This document shows, in pieces, positions 25,184 through 33,971 of a DNA stretch of 64,000 nt. Every line of letters begins with the position of its first letter. The stretch's first letter is position 1. This DNA comes from Candidatus Rokuibacteriota bacterium. Lineage in GTDB: Bacteria > Methylomirabilota > Methylomirabilia > Rokubacteriales > CSP1-6. The DNA lies in contig QHSL01000059.1 in NCBI GenBank assembly GCA_003220435.1, forward strand, positions 62,001 through 126,000, given 5' to 3'. The notes beneath the pieces were generated by a model. That model had not been told where the DNA came from. It was given only the letters and a program-made list of their open reading frames with translations, and did no database searches. The position numbers and the translations under genes are program-made.

Positions 25184-26131
25184 TCAGCCTCCGCGGGGCA
25201 GCGCCCAGCCCAGCCACTCGCAGATGGCGCGGCCCATGATCCACTCCCTGTCCGACGCCGAGAGCCACGGCAGCTCCTCGGTGAAGAGCGTCACGGCCTG
25301 GCGCCAGGGGCAGGGGAGCCGCGTCCAGTCCGTGCCCCAGAACATCCGCCGCGGACCGAACGCGTCGTACACCCGGCGAATGTGGGCGTGGACGTCACGG
25401 AAGGGGTAGAGCTCGGTCGAGTAGCACGGAAGCGCCGAGGCCTTGACCGCGACGTTGGATCGTCGCGCGAGCGCGCAGAGCTGCGGCAAGCCCGCGAAAG
25501 CCTCGTCGCCCTTGGCGCCGCTGCGGATCCCGAGATGATCGATGACGAGCTTGAGGCCGGGATACCGGTCCGCGATGCGATCCACCGTGGGCAGCTGGCC
25601 CGACACGGACATCATCAGGGGAATGCCCGCGCGCTCGACTGCGGGCCAGAGCCAGTCGGCGGTGCCGTCGGTCAGCCACGGCCGCTGCTGCTCGGTGTTG
25701 AACGTGAACCGCATGCCGAGCATCCCGGGCTGGCGCTTCCAGATGTCGACGAGCGCGCGGCTCTCCGACTTCTCGAGCGCCAGTCGCCCCATCACGGCGA
25801 ACCGGTCCGGGTGGAGTCGCGCAGCCTCGAGCGCCAGATCGTTGCGCTCGCCCTCCCACGACGGCGGCACGATCACCGCGCGGTCGACGCCCGCCTCCTT
25901 CATGCCGGCGAGCGCTTGATCCTTGCCGACCGCGTAAGGCTTGTGAGCCCGCTGCGCTCCCCCTGGCGGCCACGGCCGCTCGGAGGTGTCGGCGGCCCAG
26001 AGGTGAATTTGGGCGTCTGTGACGAGATGGGGGGCTTGGACGGGCCCCCCGAACCCCCCGACGCTCGGCAGCGCCCCGGCGGAGCCGTGGCGCTCCTCGG
26101 GATCGCGACGGGAGCCGGGCGTGGTGGTCAA
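25184..26131 (-). CDS. Amidohydrolase 2 family protein (TIM-barrel hydrolase)
   Basis: The core (from about 26034 down) begins VTDAQIHLWAADTSERPWPP with a QxH metal motif. It includes MRFTFNTEQQRPW, LVIDHLGIR and RMFWGTDWTRLPCPW with the catalytic Asp, typical of amidohydrolase 2 (ACMSD/2-pyrone-4,6-dicarboxylate lactonase-like) enzymes. No ATG or GTG exists at the natural start, because border repeat R2 occupies that position. The nearest usable start is a TTG at 26131, which overlaps the stop of an upstream remnant (TTGA) and adds about 32 repeat-encoded residues. The start codon is therefore probably displaced. Confidence 0.75.
   Translation of the reverse strand: MTTTPGSRRDPEERHGSAGALPSVGGFGGPVQAPHLVTDAQIHLWAADTSERPWPPGGAQRAHKPYAVGKDQALAGMKEAGVDRAVIVPPSWEGERNDLALEAARLHPDRFAVMGRLALEKSESRALVDIWKRQPGMLGMRFTFNTEQQRPWLTDGTADWLWPAVERAGIPLMMSVSGQLPTVDRIADRYPGLKLVIDHLGIRSGAKGDEAFAGLPQLCALARRSNVAVKASALPCYSTELYPFRDVHAHIRRVYDAFGPRRMFWGTDWTRLPCPWRQAVTLFTEELPWLSASDREWIMGRAICEWLGWALPRGG
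26029..26100. repeat. GC-rich border repeat, family 1, copy R2
   Basis: It has the same layout as R1: a G6 run, GGGCCCCCC, a C6 run, CGCTCGGCAGCGCCCCGGCG, then GCCGTGGCGCTCCTCG. It replaces the 5' end of the amidohydrolase gene on the minus strand. Confidence 0.8.
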
Positions 26132-26355
26132 TTTCTGCGGGCGAGCGGGCCGCGCAGCAGCTGTCCGGGAAGCGCGCCGGTGTGCTTGCTGTCCCGCAGC
26201 AGGACTTCGCCGTTGACGACCGTCGCGCCGATGCCGCGCGTGCGCTGCACCAGACGCCGCGCGCCCGACAGGAGATCGTCCACCACCTCGGGCATCTCGG
26301 CGGCGATCGAAAAGGCTCGCCTCGTCGCGGGCCGCGCCTTGGCTCTTACTGCCAC
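26128..26355 (-). pseudogene. C-terminal remnant of an N-acyl-D-amino-acid deacylase-type amidohydrolase
   Basis: A frame of 75 codons contains LSGARRLVQRTRGIGATVVN, then GEVLLRDSKHTGALPGQLLR and GPLA. This is the end of D-aminoacylase-like amidohydrolases (about 550 residues when complete). The first 20 residues are not recognisable and the whole metal-binding barrel is absent. The stop overlaps the TTG of the following amidohydrolase frame. It is a deletion remnant next to repeat R2. Confidence 0.6.
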
Positions 26356-26367
26356 TGCTGCGGTTCG

Positions 26368-26928
26368 TTAGCGCTGGCCCTGGGCGCGGTCGGCGACCTG
26401 CACGGTTTTCTTCTCGAGGTCGAAGCGGAGCGTCTTCTTGCTCTCGACGTCGCCGCCGGTGACTCGGATGAAGAACGTGTCGTCGCCGTACTCGATCGAG
26501 TGGATGTCGCCGACCGCGAACACCGCGGCGTGGCCGGGCTCGTTCAGGAACTCGCGCTGCAGCTCGAGGTTCGCCTGGCCCGGCTTGCTCCCGTCGTCCA
26601 GGCGGCGCCACCGGCGCATCCGCGTCGGGTTCTTGTAGTTGCCGTAGATGACCCAGCACGGGCCATGATCGTGCGGCGCCGACTTGCCGCCCTTCTCGCG
26701 TCCGTGAACGAGCACGTGGACATCCGTCTCGGGGTCGTGGCCGATCGTCGTGCGCTCGCGGTACGGCACCGGATCGCCCAGATGCTTCTTCAACAGCTCG
26801 GGATTGCGGAGCAGCTTTTCCAGGTGGTCACGGATCTCGGCGAGCCCCGACGGAACGCCCTTGGCCTTGATCGTAGCCCGTGTGTCGACGAGGAACCGAT
26901 CCAGCGTGTACCCGGCGTGCTCGGTCAT
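26368..26928 (-). CDS. Cupin-fold putative metal-dependent protein
   Basis: This is a 186-residue protein with AAGGAG before the ATG at 26928. The core KSAPHDHGPCWVIYGNY with HDHG, and the later HAAVFAVGDIHSIEYGDD, give the two His-containing motifs of a cupin barrel similar to cysteine dioxygenase-like proteins. The N-terminal 60 residues are helical (YTLDRFLVDTRATIKAKG). The substrate is unknown. It is divergent from the LLM oxidoreductase at 26972, with 43 bases between start codons. Confidence 0.75.
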   Translation of the reverse strand: MTEHAGYTLDRFLVDTRATIKAKGVPSGLAEIRDHLEKLLRNPELLKKHLGDPVPYRERTTIGHDPETDVHVLVHGREKGGKSAPHDHGPCWVIYGNYKNPTRMRRWRRLDDGSKPGQANLELQREFLNEPGHAAVFAVGDIHSIEYGDDTFFIRVTGGDVESKKTLRFDLEKKTVQVADRAQGQR

Positions 26929-26971
26929 GGCGATCTCCTTTCCCCACCAATGGTGTAGCATACTTGCCGGC

Positions 26972-28159
26972 GTGAAAGTCTTCGTCTTCGACCTCGTGCC
27001 GTACGGCGAGCACCTGGACCACCTGAAGGTCGGTAAGGAGCTTCCCTGGCCCCTGCCCGCGCGGCACTTCAAGCCCGAGGTGGCGGTGCGCACCTATAGC
27101 GAGCACCTGGCGGCTTGGGAGGCCATGGACCGGCTCGGGTACGACGGCGTGGGCTTCAACGAGCACCACACCTCGCCCTACGGGCTGATGAACTCGCCCA
27201 ACCTGCTCGCCGCTGCGGCCGCCCAGCGGACTCAGCGGCTCAAGCTCCTCGTCTACGGCAACCTGCTGCCGCTCCACGACCCGCTGCGACTGGCCGAGGA
27301 GCTGGCGATGCTCGACTGCATGTCGAACGGCCGCATCGTTTCCGGATTTGCCCGTGGGATCCCGCGCGAGCACAACGTGTACCGGGTGCCCCTGTCCGAC
27401 TCGCGCGCTCGCTTCGAGGAGGCCTGGGAGATCATCTCCCGCGCGTGGACGGAGGAGGTCTTCTCCTATGAGGGCCGGTTCTGGTCGTATCGCGACGTGG
27501 CGATCTGGCCCCGACCGGTCCAGCAGCCGCACCCGCCCGTGTGGGTGCCGGTCACCGGCAGCAAGGAGACGATCGAGTGGGCGGGCCGTCACAACATCCC
27601 GATCACTCCCGGCCTGGCACCGATCCGGGGCCTGCGCGAGGACATCATTCGCTACTACGCCCGGTGCCTGGCCCGGAACGGCCACCAGCTCACGCCGGAC
27701 CATCTGATCATCCAGGCGCCGGTCTACGTGGCCGACAGCAAGGCGCAGGCGGTGCGCGAGGCCGGACCTTATCTCCTCTATTTCAACCAGACGCTGTTCA
27801 GCCACGGCAACATCACCGAGACCAACCTCCAGCGGGACGCGGGCTACCTGAGCGCCGGCTCCTTCGATTACGTTCGCCCCGAGAACCTGCACGCTGTGTC
27901 CGGCGCCCGCGAGCGCTACCGCGACATGACCATGGCGGACATCGAGCGCGATGCGGAGCACCTGCCCTGGGGCACGGCGGGGGAGGTGATCGAGCGGCTC
28001 ATCGCCGCGGCCGACCACGCCGGGGCCGCCACGGTGCTGGTGGGGATGAACCGCGGCGCCATGCCGCCGGAGATGTTCCTCGAGCAGATCCACCGGTTCG
28101 GCAGCAAGGTGCTGCCGGCGCTCCAGGCACACACGGTCAGCAACCTCCTGACCGCCTGA
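26972..28159 (+). CDS. LLM class flavin-dependent oxidoreductase (luciferase-like)
   Basis: This 395-residue protein is a bacterial luciferase-type TIM barrel: YDGVGFNEHHTSPYGLMNSP, RLAEELAMLDCMSNGR, GFARGIPREHNVY and WGTAGEVIERLIAAADHAG. The start is a GTG at 26972 (VKVFVFDLVPYGEHLD). FMN- or F420-dependent oxidation is expected. It closely resembles the gene at 38669 in motif order (EHH..PYGLM.SPNL, GRIVSGFARG), so the two are paralogues. Both may be monooxygenases of unknown small molecules. Confidence 0.88.
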   Translation: MKVFVFDLVPYGEHLDHLKVGKELPWPLPARHFKPEVAVRTYSEHLAAWEAMDRLGYDGVGFNEHHTSPYGLMNSPNLLAAAAAQRTQRLKLLVYGNLLPLHDPLRLAEELAMLDCMSNGRIVSGFARGIPREHNVYRVPLSDSRARFEEAWEIISRAWTEEVFSYEGRFWSYRDVAIWPRPVQQPHPPVWVPVTGSKETIEWAGRHNIPITPGLAPIRGLREDIIRYYARCLARNGHQLTPDHLIIQAPVYVADSKAQAVREAGPYLLYFNQTLFSHGNITETNLQRDAGYLSAGSFDYVRPENLHAVSGARERYRDMTMADIERDAEHLPWGTAGEVIERLIAAADHAGAATVLVGMNRGAMPPEMFLEQIHRFGSKVLPALQAHTVSNLLTA

Positions 28160-28178
28160 CGCGGGCTCGGGGCCGGCG

Positions 28179-29372
28179 CTACTCCTCGCGCGCTCCCGAG
28201 GTGCGCTGCTTGAATTCGGCGGGCGCTTCGCGGCCCGCGTCACTGAACGCGCGGCGGATCGCCTCCACGTTCGGACCGAAGATCGTCTTGCGATTGCCGC
28301 GCGCCCAGTCGTTTGATCCGCGAATGGTGTCGAGCGAGCCCTGGAAGCGTGGCATGACGTACCGGGCGAACAGCTCGTAGCTCCGCAGCGTCTGCTCGCG
28401 CGTCGCCCACTCGTGGGCGCGGAAGAGCAGGCCGCCGAAGCCGCCCTGGCTCTGCCGCTGCAAGTGCTCGATGCCGCGCACGACCGTGTCGACCGAGCCG
28501 ACCAGCGTGGTGCCCATCTTCACGCCCTCGGTCAGCGGATCGTCCGAGCGGCCCGGCGGGCGGCCGAGCGTCTCCTCGAAGTACGTGACCGTTTCGTGCC
28601 GCTCCGCTCGCTTGACCTGGCGCAGCGCCTCTTCGTCGTCGTCGGCGACGTGGACGTTCACGACGAGCCGCCATTGCTTCCGGTCCATGGTCTTGCCGTG
28701 CTTGGCGGCGGTCTCCTCCGCGATCTTCCACTGGCCGGCCAGCGCGTCCGGTCCGCCCGGGAGCCCCGCGCCGAGCGAGAGGACGCCCAGGCCGTGCCGG
28801 CCCGCGGCGATCACGCCCGCCGGAGTCATGACGCTCGCCACCGCGATCGGGAAGTGCGGCTCAGTGTAAGGCGCCAGGTGCAGCCGCGCCTCACGCAGCT
28901 CGAACCAATCGGTCTTCATGGTCACCGGCTCGTCGCACCGGAGTAGCATCATGATCGCGTCGAGCGCCTCGTCCATGCGCGGCCGCTGCATGACGGGCTC
29001 GATCCCCATCATGTAAGCGTCGGAGACCAGCGCGCCGGGACCGCAGCCGAGCATCGAGCGGCCGCGCGTCATGTGGTCGAGCTGAACGAAGCGCTCGGCC
29101 ACCATCAGCGGATGGTGATAGGGCAGGCTCGTCACGCCCGAGCCGAGCTTGATGTGACGCGTGCGCTCGGCGGCGGCGGCGATGAAGACCTCGGGCGAGG
29201 CGATGAGCTCCCAGCCCGCCGAGTGGTGCTCGCCCACCCACACCTCGTCGTAGCCGAGGTAGTCGAGCCACTCGATGAGCTCCATGTCGCGGGTCAGCGC
29301 CAGCGTGGGGTTCTCGCCGACGCGGTGGAACGGTGCCAGGAAGATGCCGAAGGTCATTCCTCTATGGGCCAT
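28179..29372 (-). CDS. LLM class flavin-dependent oxidoreductase
   Basis: This is a 397-residue luciferase-like enzyme of a different subgroup from its neighbour. Motifs are YDEVWVGEHHSAGWELIASP, IKLGSGVTSLPYHHPLMVAE and QLDHMTRGRSMLGCGPGAL. A C-terminal FGGLLFRAHEWATREQTLRS segment is followed by an arm rich in Arg. It is convergent with the LLM gene at 26972 (19 bases between stops) and divergent from the oxidoreductase at 29411. Cofactor and substrate are not determinable. Confidence 0.87.
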   Translation of the reverse strand: MAHRGMTFGIFLAPFHRVGENPTLALTRDMELIEWLDYLGYDEVWVGEHHSAGWELIASPEVFIAAAAERTRHIKLGSGVTSLPYHHPLMVAERFVQLDHMTRGRSMLGCGPGALVSDAYMMGIEPVMQRPRMDEALDAIMMLLRCDEPVTMKTDWFELREARLHLAPYTEPHFPIAVASVMTPAGVIAAGRHGLGVLSLGAGLPGGPDALAGQWKIAEETAAKHGKTMDRKQWRLVVNVHVADDDEEALRQVKRAERHETVTYFEETLGRPPGRSDDPLTEGVKMGTTLVGSVDTVVRGIEHLQRQSQGGFGGLLFRAHEWATREQTLRSYELFARYVMPRFQGSLDTIRGSNDWARGNRKTIFGPNVEAIRRAFSDAGREAPAEFKQRTSGAREE

Positions 29373-29410
29373 GGTGTGTCGATCCTAACACGGTGCTACC
29401 ATGCCGCTCC

Positions 29411-30454
29411 ATGACCAACGAGACAATCCGCGTGGGGTTCGTGGGCGCAGGCGCCAACAGCCGTCGCCACCACATTCCGAAGCTCGGGGCGCAGCCCGGG
29501 GTCGAGCTGACGGCGGTCGCCAACCGGACGAAGGAGTCGGGCGAGCGCGTCGCGGCCGAGTTCGGCGTCAAGCGCGTGTACGGGGACTGGCGCGAGCTCG
29601 TGCGCGCCTCCGACATCGACGCGGTGTGCATCGGCACCTGGCCCAACACGCACTGCGAGATCACGCGAGCCGCTCTAGAAAGCGGCAAGCACGTGCTGTG
29701 CGAGGCACGCATGGCCGTGGACGCCGCCGAGGCCCGGCGCATGCTCGACGCCTCGCGCCGGACGCCGCATCTGATCGCCCAGCTGGTGCCGGCGCCGAAC
29801 ACGCTCGAGGTCGACTCGACGCTGCAGGCGCTGCTGGCCGAGGGCTACCTGGGCGAGGTCCTCGCCGTCGAGATCCAGGCCAACCAGGCGCGCTTCGTCG
29901 ACCCGAACGAGCCGCTCCACTGGCGTCAGGACGCCGCGCTGAGCGGCCTCAACGTGATGACGATGGGCATCTGGTACGAGGCGCTCATGCGCTGGCTCGG
30001 TTCCGCCCGGCGCGTCACGGCGATGACGAAGATCGCCGTCCCACGGCGCAAGGACGCGGGCGGCGTCTGGCAGGAGGTGAAGCTGCCCGACCACGTCGAC
30101 ATCCTCGCCGCGATGGCCAACGGCGCCGTCGCTCATCTGCGCTTCAGCACGGTGACGGCCCTGGCGCCGCCCAGCGAGGTGTGGATCTTCGGCACCGAGG
30201 GGACACTTCGAGTCGAGTCGGACGCCAAACGTGTCTCGGGCGGGCGGCGCGGCGAGAAGGAGCTTCGCGAGATCCCGATCCCCGCCGAGCGACGGATCGG
30301 GTGGCGCGTCGAGGAAGAGTTCGTGAACGCGATCCGCGGCCGCGAGAAGGTCTCGCGGACGACCTTCGAGGACGGTGTCCGCTCTATGGAGTTCACGGAG
30401 GCGGTGTGGCGCAGCGCGACCCGCGGCCAGACCGTCGACGTCCCCGAGCTCTGA
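29411..30454 (+). CDS. Gfo/Idh/MocA-family NAD(P)-dependent oxidoreductase
   Basis: This 347-residue protein has VGFVGAGANSRRHHIPKLG (Rossmann) and DIDAVCIGTWPNTHCEITRA. The ESGKHVLCEARMAVDAAEA motif carries Ala-Arg where most family members have the catalytic Lys-Pro (EKP). That substitution makes classical dehydrogenase activity uncertain. The C-terminal domain has the usual large beta-sheet (LRFSTVTALAPPSEVWIFG). Sugar or inositol-like substrates are typical for the family. Confidence 0.85.
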   Translation: MTNETIRVGFVGAGANSRRHHIPKLGAQPGVELTAVANRTKESGERVAAEFGVKRVYGDWRELVRASDIDAVCIGTWPNTHCEITRAALESGKHVLCEARMAVDAAEARRMLDASRRTPHLIAQLVPAPNTLEVDSTLQALLAEGYLGEVLAVEIQANQARFVDPNEPLHWRQDAALSGLNVMTMGIWYEALMRWLGSARRVTAMTKIAVPRRKDAGGVWQEVKLPDHVDILAAMANGAVAHLRFSTVTALAPPSEVWIFGTEGTLRVESDAKRVSGGRRGEKELREIPIPAERRIGWRVEEEFVNAIRGREKVSRTTFEDGVRSMEFTEAVWRSATRGQTVDVPEL

Positions 30455-30457
30455 CCG

Positions 30458-30643
30458 CTACCGTCCCTTCGTCAAGAGCCTGACCACCACCGTGACGACG
30501 GCGCCGACGAGCAGCGCCAGGCCGGCGAACGCGAGCGCCGACCACAGGACGCTCGTGGTCGTCTCGGTGTCGGATCCGTGATGCGCGAGGATCGGCGTCG
30601 CCAGCGGGCCCATCAGCAGCAGCGCCAGGCGCAGCACGCGCAT
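30458..30643 (-). CDS. Small membrane protein, unknown function
   Basis: This is a 61-residue frame with a signal-like first segment (LRLALLLMGPLATPILA), a short polar stretch with HHGSDTETTT, and a transmembrane helix (ALAFAGLALLVGAVVTVVV) ending in a basic RLLTKGR. This could be a small periplasm-facing tail-anchored protein. There is no homologue I recognise. It is convergent with the oxidoreductase at 29411, with 3 bases between the stops. Confidence 0.5.
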   Translation of the reverse strand: MRVLRLALLLMGPLATPILAHHGSDTETTTSVLWSALAFAGLALLVGAVVTVVVRLLTKGR

Positions 30644-30676
30644 GCGTCGAGTCTATCGGACGGCGAGCGAAACCGA

Positions 30677-31726
30677 CTACGCGGTCGGGCGGCGACGGCG
30701 CGCTGAGCGCACCCACGCGGCGCCGGCCGCGACGCCGAGGCTCAACAGCGCGACGATCGCGGGCTCGGGAACGGCGCTCGGCGGATTGAATCCCTGGACG
30801 ACGAAGATCTGGTCACCGCCGCCGAAGGTCGAAAACAGGAAATCGCCGGTCAGCGGATCGATCGCCGCGCCCTCGGCTCCCGTGAGGCCACTGAGAAACA
30901 AGCGGCGACTCCCGACGATCGGGTTGCCGTTCCCGTCCACCTCGTAGGCGCCGACGTCGCCCGCGCTGTACTCCGAGATGAGCATGCTGTTCAGCGCAAA
31001 GTCCGGGTTGCCGGCCTTGATGTAGACGAAGCCCTCGGGTCCGCCGGGAACGTTCTGGACCCCATCGGCGACCGGATCGAGGTCGACCGGCGTGAGCCCG
31101 ACGAGGTTGAAGGTGCCGAGACCGTCGGACGACAGCGTGGCCGTGTACCACTGGCCACCCGACCACGACACGAGCTTGACCTGGCCGGCGCCGCCGAAGC
31201 CCGCCGGGACGAAATTCAGCGCGGCATGCGAGCCCGCGACCCCGAGCGCGGCCAGGTTGATGATCTTGTCCTCGCTCGTACTTCCTGGCTTGGTCTGCCC
31301 GAGCTCGTTTACCGGCCAGCGTGACGTGAACAGCACGCCCCCCGGCCCGAAGACGACGCCCCCGTCGTTGTATGCGCCGATCGTGGAGTTGGGTCCGCCG
31401 AAGAGCGTCGCCTGACTGGAGAAGCCGATGATGTGGCCGTTGACGTCGCGAACCACGCCGACCGTGTAGAGGCGCCCGCTCGCCGTGTTCGCCTGACCGC
31501 CGATCAGGATCGTGTTGTTGTCGATGAACGTCAGCCCGCCGTAGAGCGGCGGCAGCCCCGGCACGGATCCCAGCGTCGCGGCCGTATATCGATCCGCGAA
31601 GTCCGCGCCGACCTCGACTGCCTGTGCCGGCCGGACCGCGGAGCCGAGGGCGAGCGTCGCGATCACGATCGCGAGCACGCTCGTTATGCCTGGGCTCCAG
31701 ACGTGCTTGTCGGAGTAGGGCAGCAT
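30677..31726 (-). CDS. PEP-CTERM sorting domain protein
   Basis: This 349-residue exported protein has a signal peptide (ITSVLAIVIATLALGSAVRP) and a beta-rich body with Gly/Asn/Asp turns, suggesting a repeat beta structure. The C-terminal sorting signal is AVPEPAIVALLSLGVAAGAA followed by RSARRRR, the PEP motif, hydrophobic helix and basic tail recognised by exosortases. It should be exported and anchored or released at the cell surface. No exosortase gene is in the window. The ATG at 31726 is preferred to the TTG at 31750. Confidence 0.85.
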   Translation of the reverse strand: MLPYSDKHVWSPGITSVLAIVIATLALGSAVRPAQAVEVGADFADRYTAATLGSVPGLPPLYGGLTFIDNNTILIGGQANTASGRLYTVGVVRDVNGHIIGFSSQATLFGGPNSTIGAYNDGGVVFGPGGVLFTSRWPVNELGQTKPGSTSEDKIINLAALGVAGSHAALNFVPAGFGGAGQVKLVSWSGGQWYTATLSSDGLGTFNLVGLTPVDLDPVADGVQNVPGGPEGFVYIKAGNPDFALNSMLISEYSAGDVGAYEVDGNGNPIVGSRRLFLSGLTGAEGAAIDPLTGDFLFSTFGGGDQIFVVQGFNPPSAVPEPAIVALLSLGVAAGAAWVRSARRRRPTA

Positions 31727-31833
31727 GGTCCGCCACTGGGGGAGGAGCAAGCGAGAGGCCAGGACTGTCCCAACGCGAAGTTCGACGCACCGGGCGAGAG
31801 CACCGGGGCGCTACTGTAAAGGTCGGCTTACAG

Positions 31834-32280
31834 TCAGGCCTTGGCGGCCGCCTGGAGGGCTCGGACGTGCTCGGCCCAGTGACGGGCCAGCGCTTCCAGC
31901 CGCTGACGGCCGGTCATGGTCTCGCCGTTCGCGCGCCGAAAGCAGGGCTTGTCGAGGTCTAACGCGCTCTGGGACGCGCGAACGAGCCTCGCGTGCGCCC
32001 CTTTCACCTGCGCCAATAGCTCATCGAAGCTCTCGTGCTCGTGCAGGCGACGACAGACTTCGTTCACCGTGTCGGCGTCAGCGGGCACGGGCCAGGGCGG
32101 TCCCCCTTGGGTCACCGACTGGATGCCCCACGCGGTGGCGTCGTGAAAATAGAGGAAGTGCATCAGGATGTCGCGAGCCTGCCAGCGGTCGACGCGGGCG
32201 CTGGTCGTCCGACCCGGCCCCTCGAAGTACGCCAGCGTCTCTCGCACCACGCGATCGAGCTCGTCGAGCGGGTTCGCCAT
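31834..32280 (-). CDS. DinB/maleylpyruvate-isomerase-N-type four-helix protein
   Basis: This 148-residue helical protein has RVDRWQARDILMHFLYFHDA near the N-terminus and LARHWAEHVRAL at the end, with His residues placed as in DinB-like metal-binding four-helix bundles (often thiol-dependent S-transferases). No partner domain is fused. GAAGGAG lies 12 bases before the ATG. Border repeat family 2 lies directly upstream. Function is not assignable beyond the fold; another DinB protein is encoded at 45279. Confidence 0.7.
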   Translation of the reverse strand: MANPLDELDRVVRETLAYFEGPGRTTSARVDRWQARDILMHFLYFHDATAWGIQSVTQGGPPWPVPADADTVNEVCRRLHEHESFDELLAQVKGAHARLVRASQSALDLDKPCFRRANGETMTGRQRLEALARHWAEHVRALQAAAKA

Positions 32281-32301
32281 CGCGAGTTACTCCTTCACCA
32301 A

Positions 32302-32362
32302 ATTGTAGCTGAGCCCCAGCCGGCGGGGCCAGCCCCGCGGCGGCGTGCGACGCGCACTACGG
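32302..32362. repeat. Border repeat family 2, copy A
   Basis: A segment of about 60 bases matches 36042-36108 over its length: TTGTAG, then GCCGGCGGG, CCAGCCCCGCG, CGGC, TGCG and CGCGCAC. On the minus strand it forms a GCGGGGC/GCCCCGC hairpin. It lies between the HpaB-like stop and the DinB start, in the same orientation as copy B. Confidence 0.65.
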
Positions 32363-33913
32363 CTTCTTGAGAAAGCGATTGACGTCGTCGGGCGTTATGA
32401 GATCGGGCACGGTCCAGCCGTCGACGTCGTACTCGGCCATGCACTGCTCGGCGAAGCCGCGGAACTGAGCGGCCCGGCCGCTGTCTTGCGCCATCTGCCA
32501 CGTGATGACGCGAATGGTCTCAGCGGCGCCCGCGTAGTTGCGCTCGTACAACTCGTGGCGCCCGCCGAACTCGGTGCCGACCGCGTCCCACAGGAGCTTC
32601 ATGAGCTTGATCCGCTCGAGGGCGTCGGTGCCGTCGGAGCCGCGCAGGTACTTGTCCAGGTACGGCCGCAGCGCCGGCGTCTTGAAGTCGACGGCGTGCG
32701 AGTTGAGGTAGATGAGGCCGCTCGCCAGGATATTCTCGGTGAGCTCCTTGACCCGCGGGTACGCCACGGTTGCGAACACGCGATAGGCCTGGGCGTACTC
32801 CGGATTCGGCAGCACGGACGCGCCGACCCACGGGATGGGCGCGCGCGCCATCGCGTCGGTCAGCCCCCAGAACAGGTTGCGCCAGGCGATCGCCTCGCCG
32901 ATCGATGCCTGGACGTTCTTCGTGTCGCTGCTGCCGACGGCGTCCACCGCCTTGAGGAGCAGGCCGGCGATGAAGTCGAGCTTCACGGCCAGGCGCACGC
33001 AGCCGTGGAGCATCGCGCGCGGGAAGAAGCCGGAGTTCTGGAAGAACGTGTTCGACTTCTTCACGTCCTCGTAGATGAGGACGTTCTCCCACGGGATCAG
33101 CGCCCGATCGAGGACGACGATGGCGTCGTTCTCGTCCATGCGACTCGAGAGCGGATAGTCGAACGGGCTGCCCATCACCTCGGCCGTCATCGCGTAGGAC
33201 GGTCGGCAGATCAGCTTCACGCCCGGCGTGTTCATCGACGCGATGAAGACCGCCGCGAACTCCTTGGTCTTGATCGGCGTGGTCGACGGGTGCGCGATGA
33301 AGTTGGCGTGGGTGAGCGCCGAGCCGGTGGCGACGACCTTCGCGCCGCTGACGATCAGGCCGCTGTCGGTTTCCTTCTCGACGTGCACATAGACGTCCGC
33401 GACCTCATCCGGCGGCCGGTGACGGTCGACCGGCGGCTGAGCGAGGGCGTGATTCAAATAGAGGACACGCTCCTGCGCCGCGCGATACCACCGCCGGGCG
33501 TTGTCCTGGTACGGCGCGTAGAACTCCGCGTTGGCGCCGAGCGTCGCCAGGAACGCGGCCTTGTAGTCGGGCGAGCGCCCCATCCAGCCGTAGGTCAGTC
33601 GGGCCCACGCGGCGATCGCGTCGCGCGCCGCCACCAGGTCGTCGGCGCTCGCGGGAGCGCGGAAGTACCGGTGGGTGTAGCCGCCGGATCCGGTGTCGGT
33701 CGCGCAGGTCAGCACCGCCCGCGTCGCCGGCTCGTGGAGGGCGTCGTAGAGCCGCGCCAGCATGCGGGCCGGATTGCGAAAGGCCGGATGGGTCGTCACG
33801 TCTTCGACGCGCTCACCGTAGATCCAGATCTCGCGCCCGTCGCGGAGCGACTCGAGAAACTCCTTGCCCGTGAACGGCCGACTTCGATCCGCGGGCACCG
33901 GGTTCGTCTCCAT
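32357..33913 (-). CDS. 4-hydroxyphenylacetate 3-monooxygenase (HpaB) family oxygenase
   Basis: This 518-residue protein belongs to the HpaB/PvcC/4-hydroxybutyryl-CoA dehydratase fold. Motifs include [20 protein letters not shown] at the N-terminus, then [40 protein letters not shown] and a [18 protein letters not shown]-terminal flavin region. Family monooxygenases use reduced FADH2 supplied by a separate reductase (HpaC), which is not adjacent. Aromatic hydroxylation is the likely reaction; the substrate is unknown. Paralogues are frequent in aromatic-degrading soil bacteria. Confidence 0.9.
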   Translation of the reverse strand: METNPVPADRSRPFTGKEFLESLRDGREIWIYGERVEDVTTHPAFRNPARMLARLYDALHEPATRAVLTCATDTGSGGYTHRYFRAPASADDLVAARDAIAAWARLTYGWMGRSPDYKAAFLATLGANAEFYAPYQDNARRWYRAAQERVLYLNHALAQPPVDRHRPPDEVADVYVHVEKETDSGLIVSGAKVVATGSALTHANFIAHPSTTPIKTKEFAAVFIASMNTPGVKLICRPSYAMTAEVMGSPFDYPLSSRMDENDAIVVLDRALIPWENVLIYEDVKKSNTFFQNSGFFPRAMLHGCVRLAVKLDFIAGLLLKAVDAVGSSDTKNVQASIGEAIAWRNLFWGLTDAMARAPIPWVGASVLPNPEYAQAYRVFATVAYPRVKELTENILASGLIYLNSHAVDFKTPALRPYLDKYLRGSDGTDALERIKLMKLLWDAVGTEFGGRHELYERNYAGAAETIRVITWQMAQDSGRAAQFRGFAEQCMAEYDVDGWTVPDLITPDDVNRFLKKP

Positions 33914-33971
33914 GGGCAGGCCCCCACCGGGATCGTAGTGGCAGTCGACCGCCGAGGCAATCGGGCATAGA

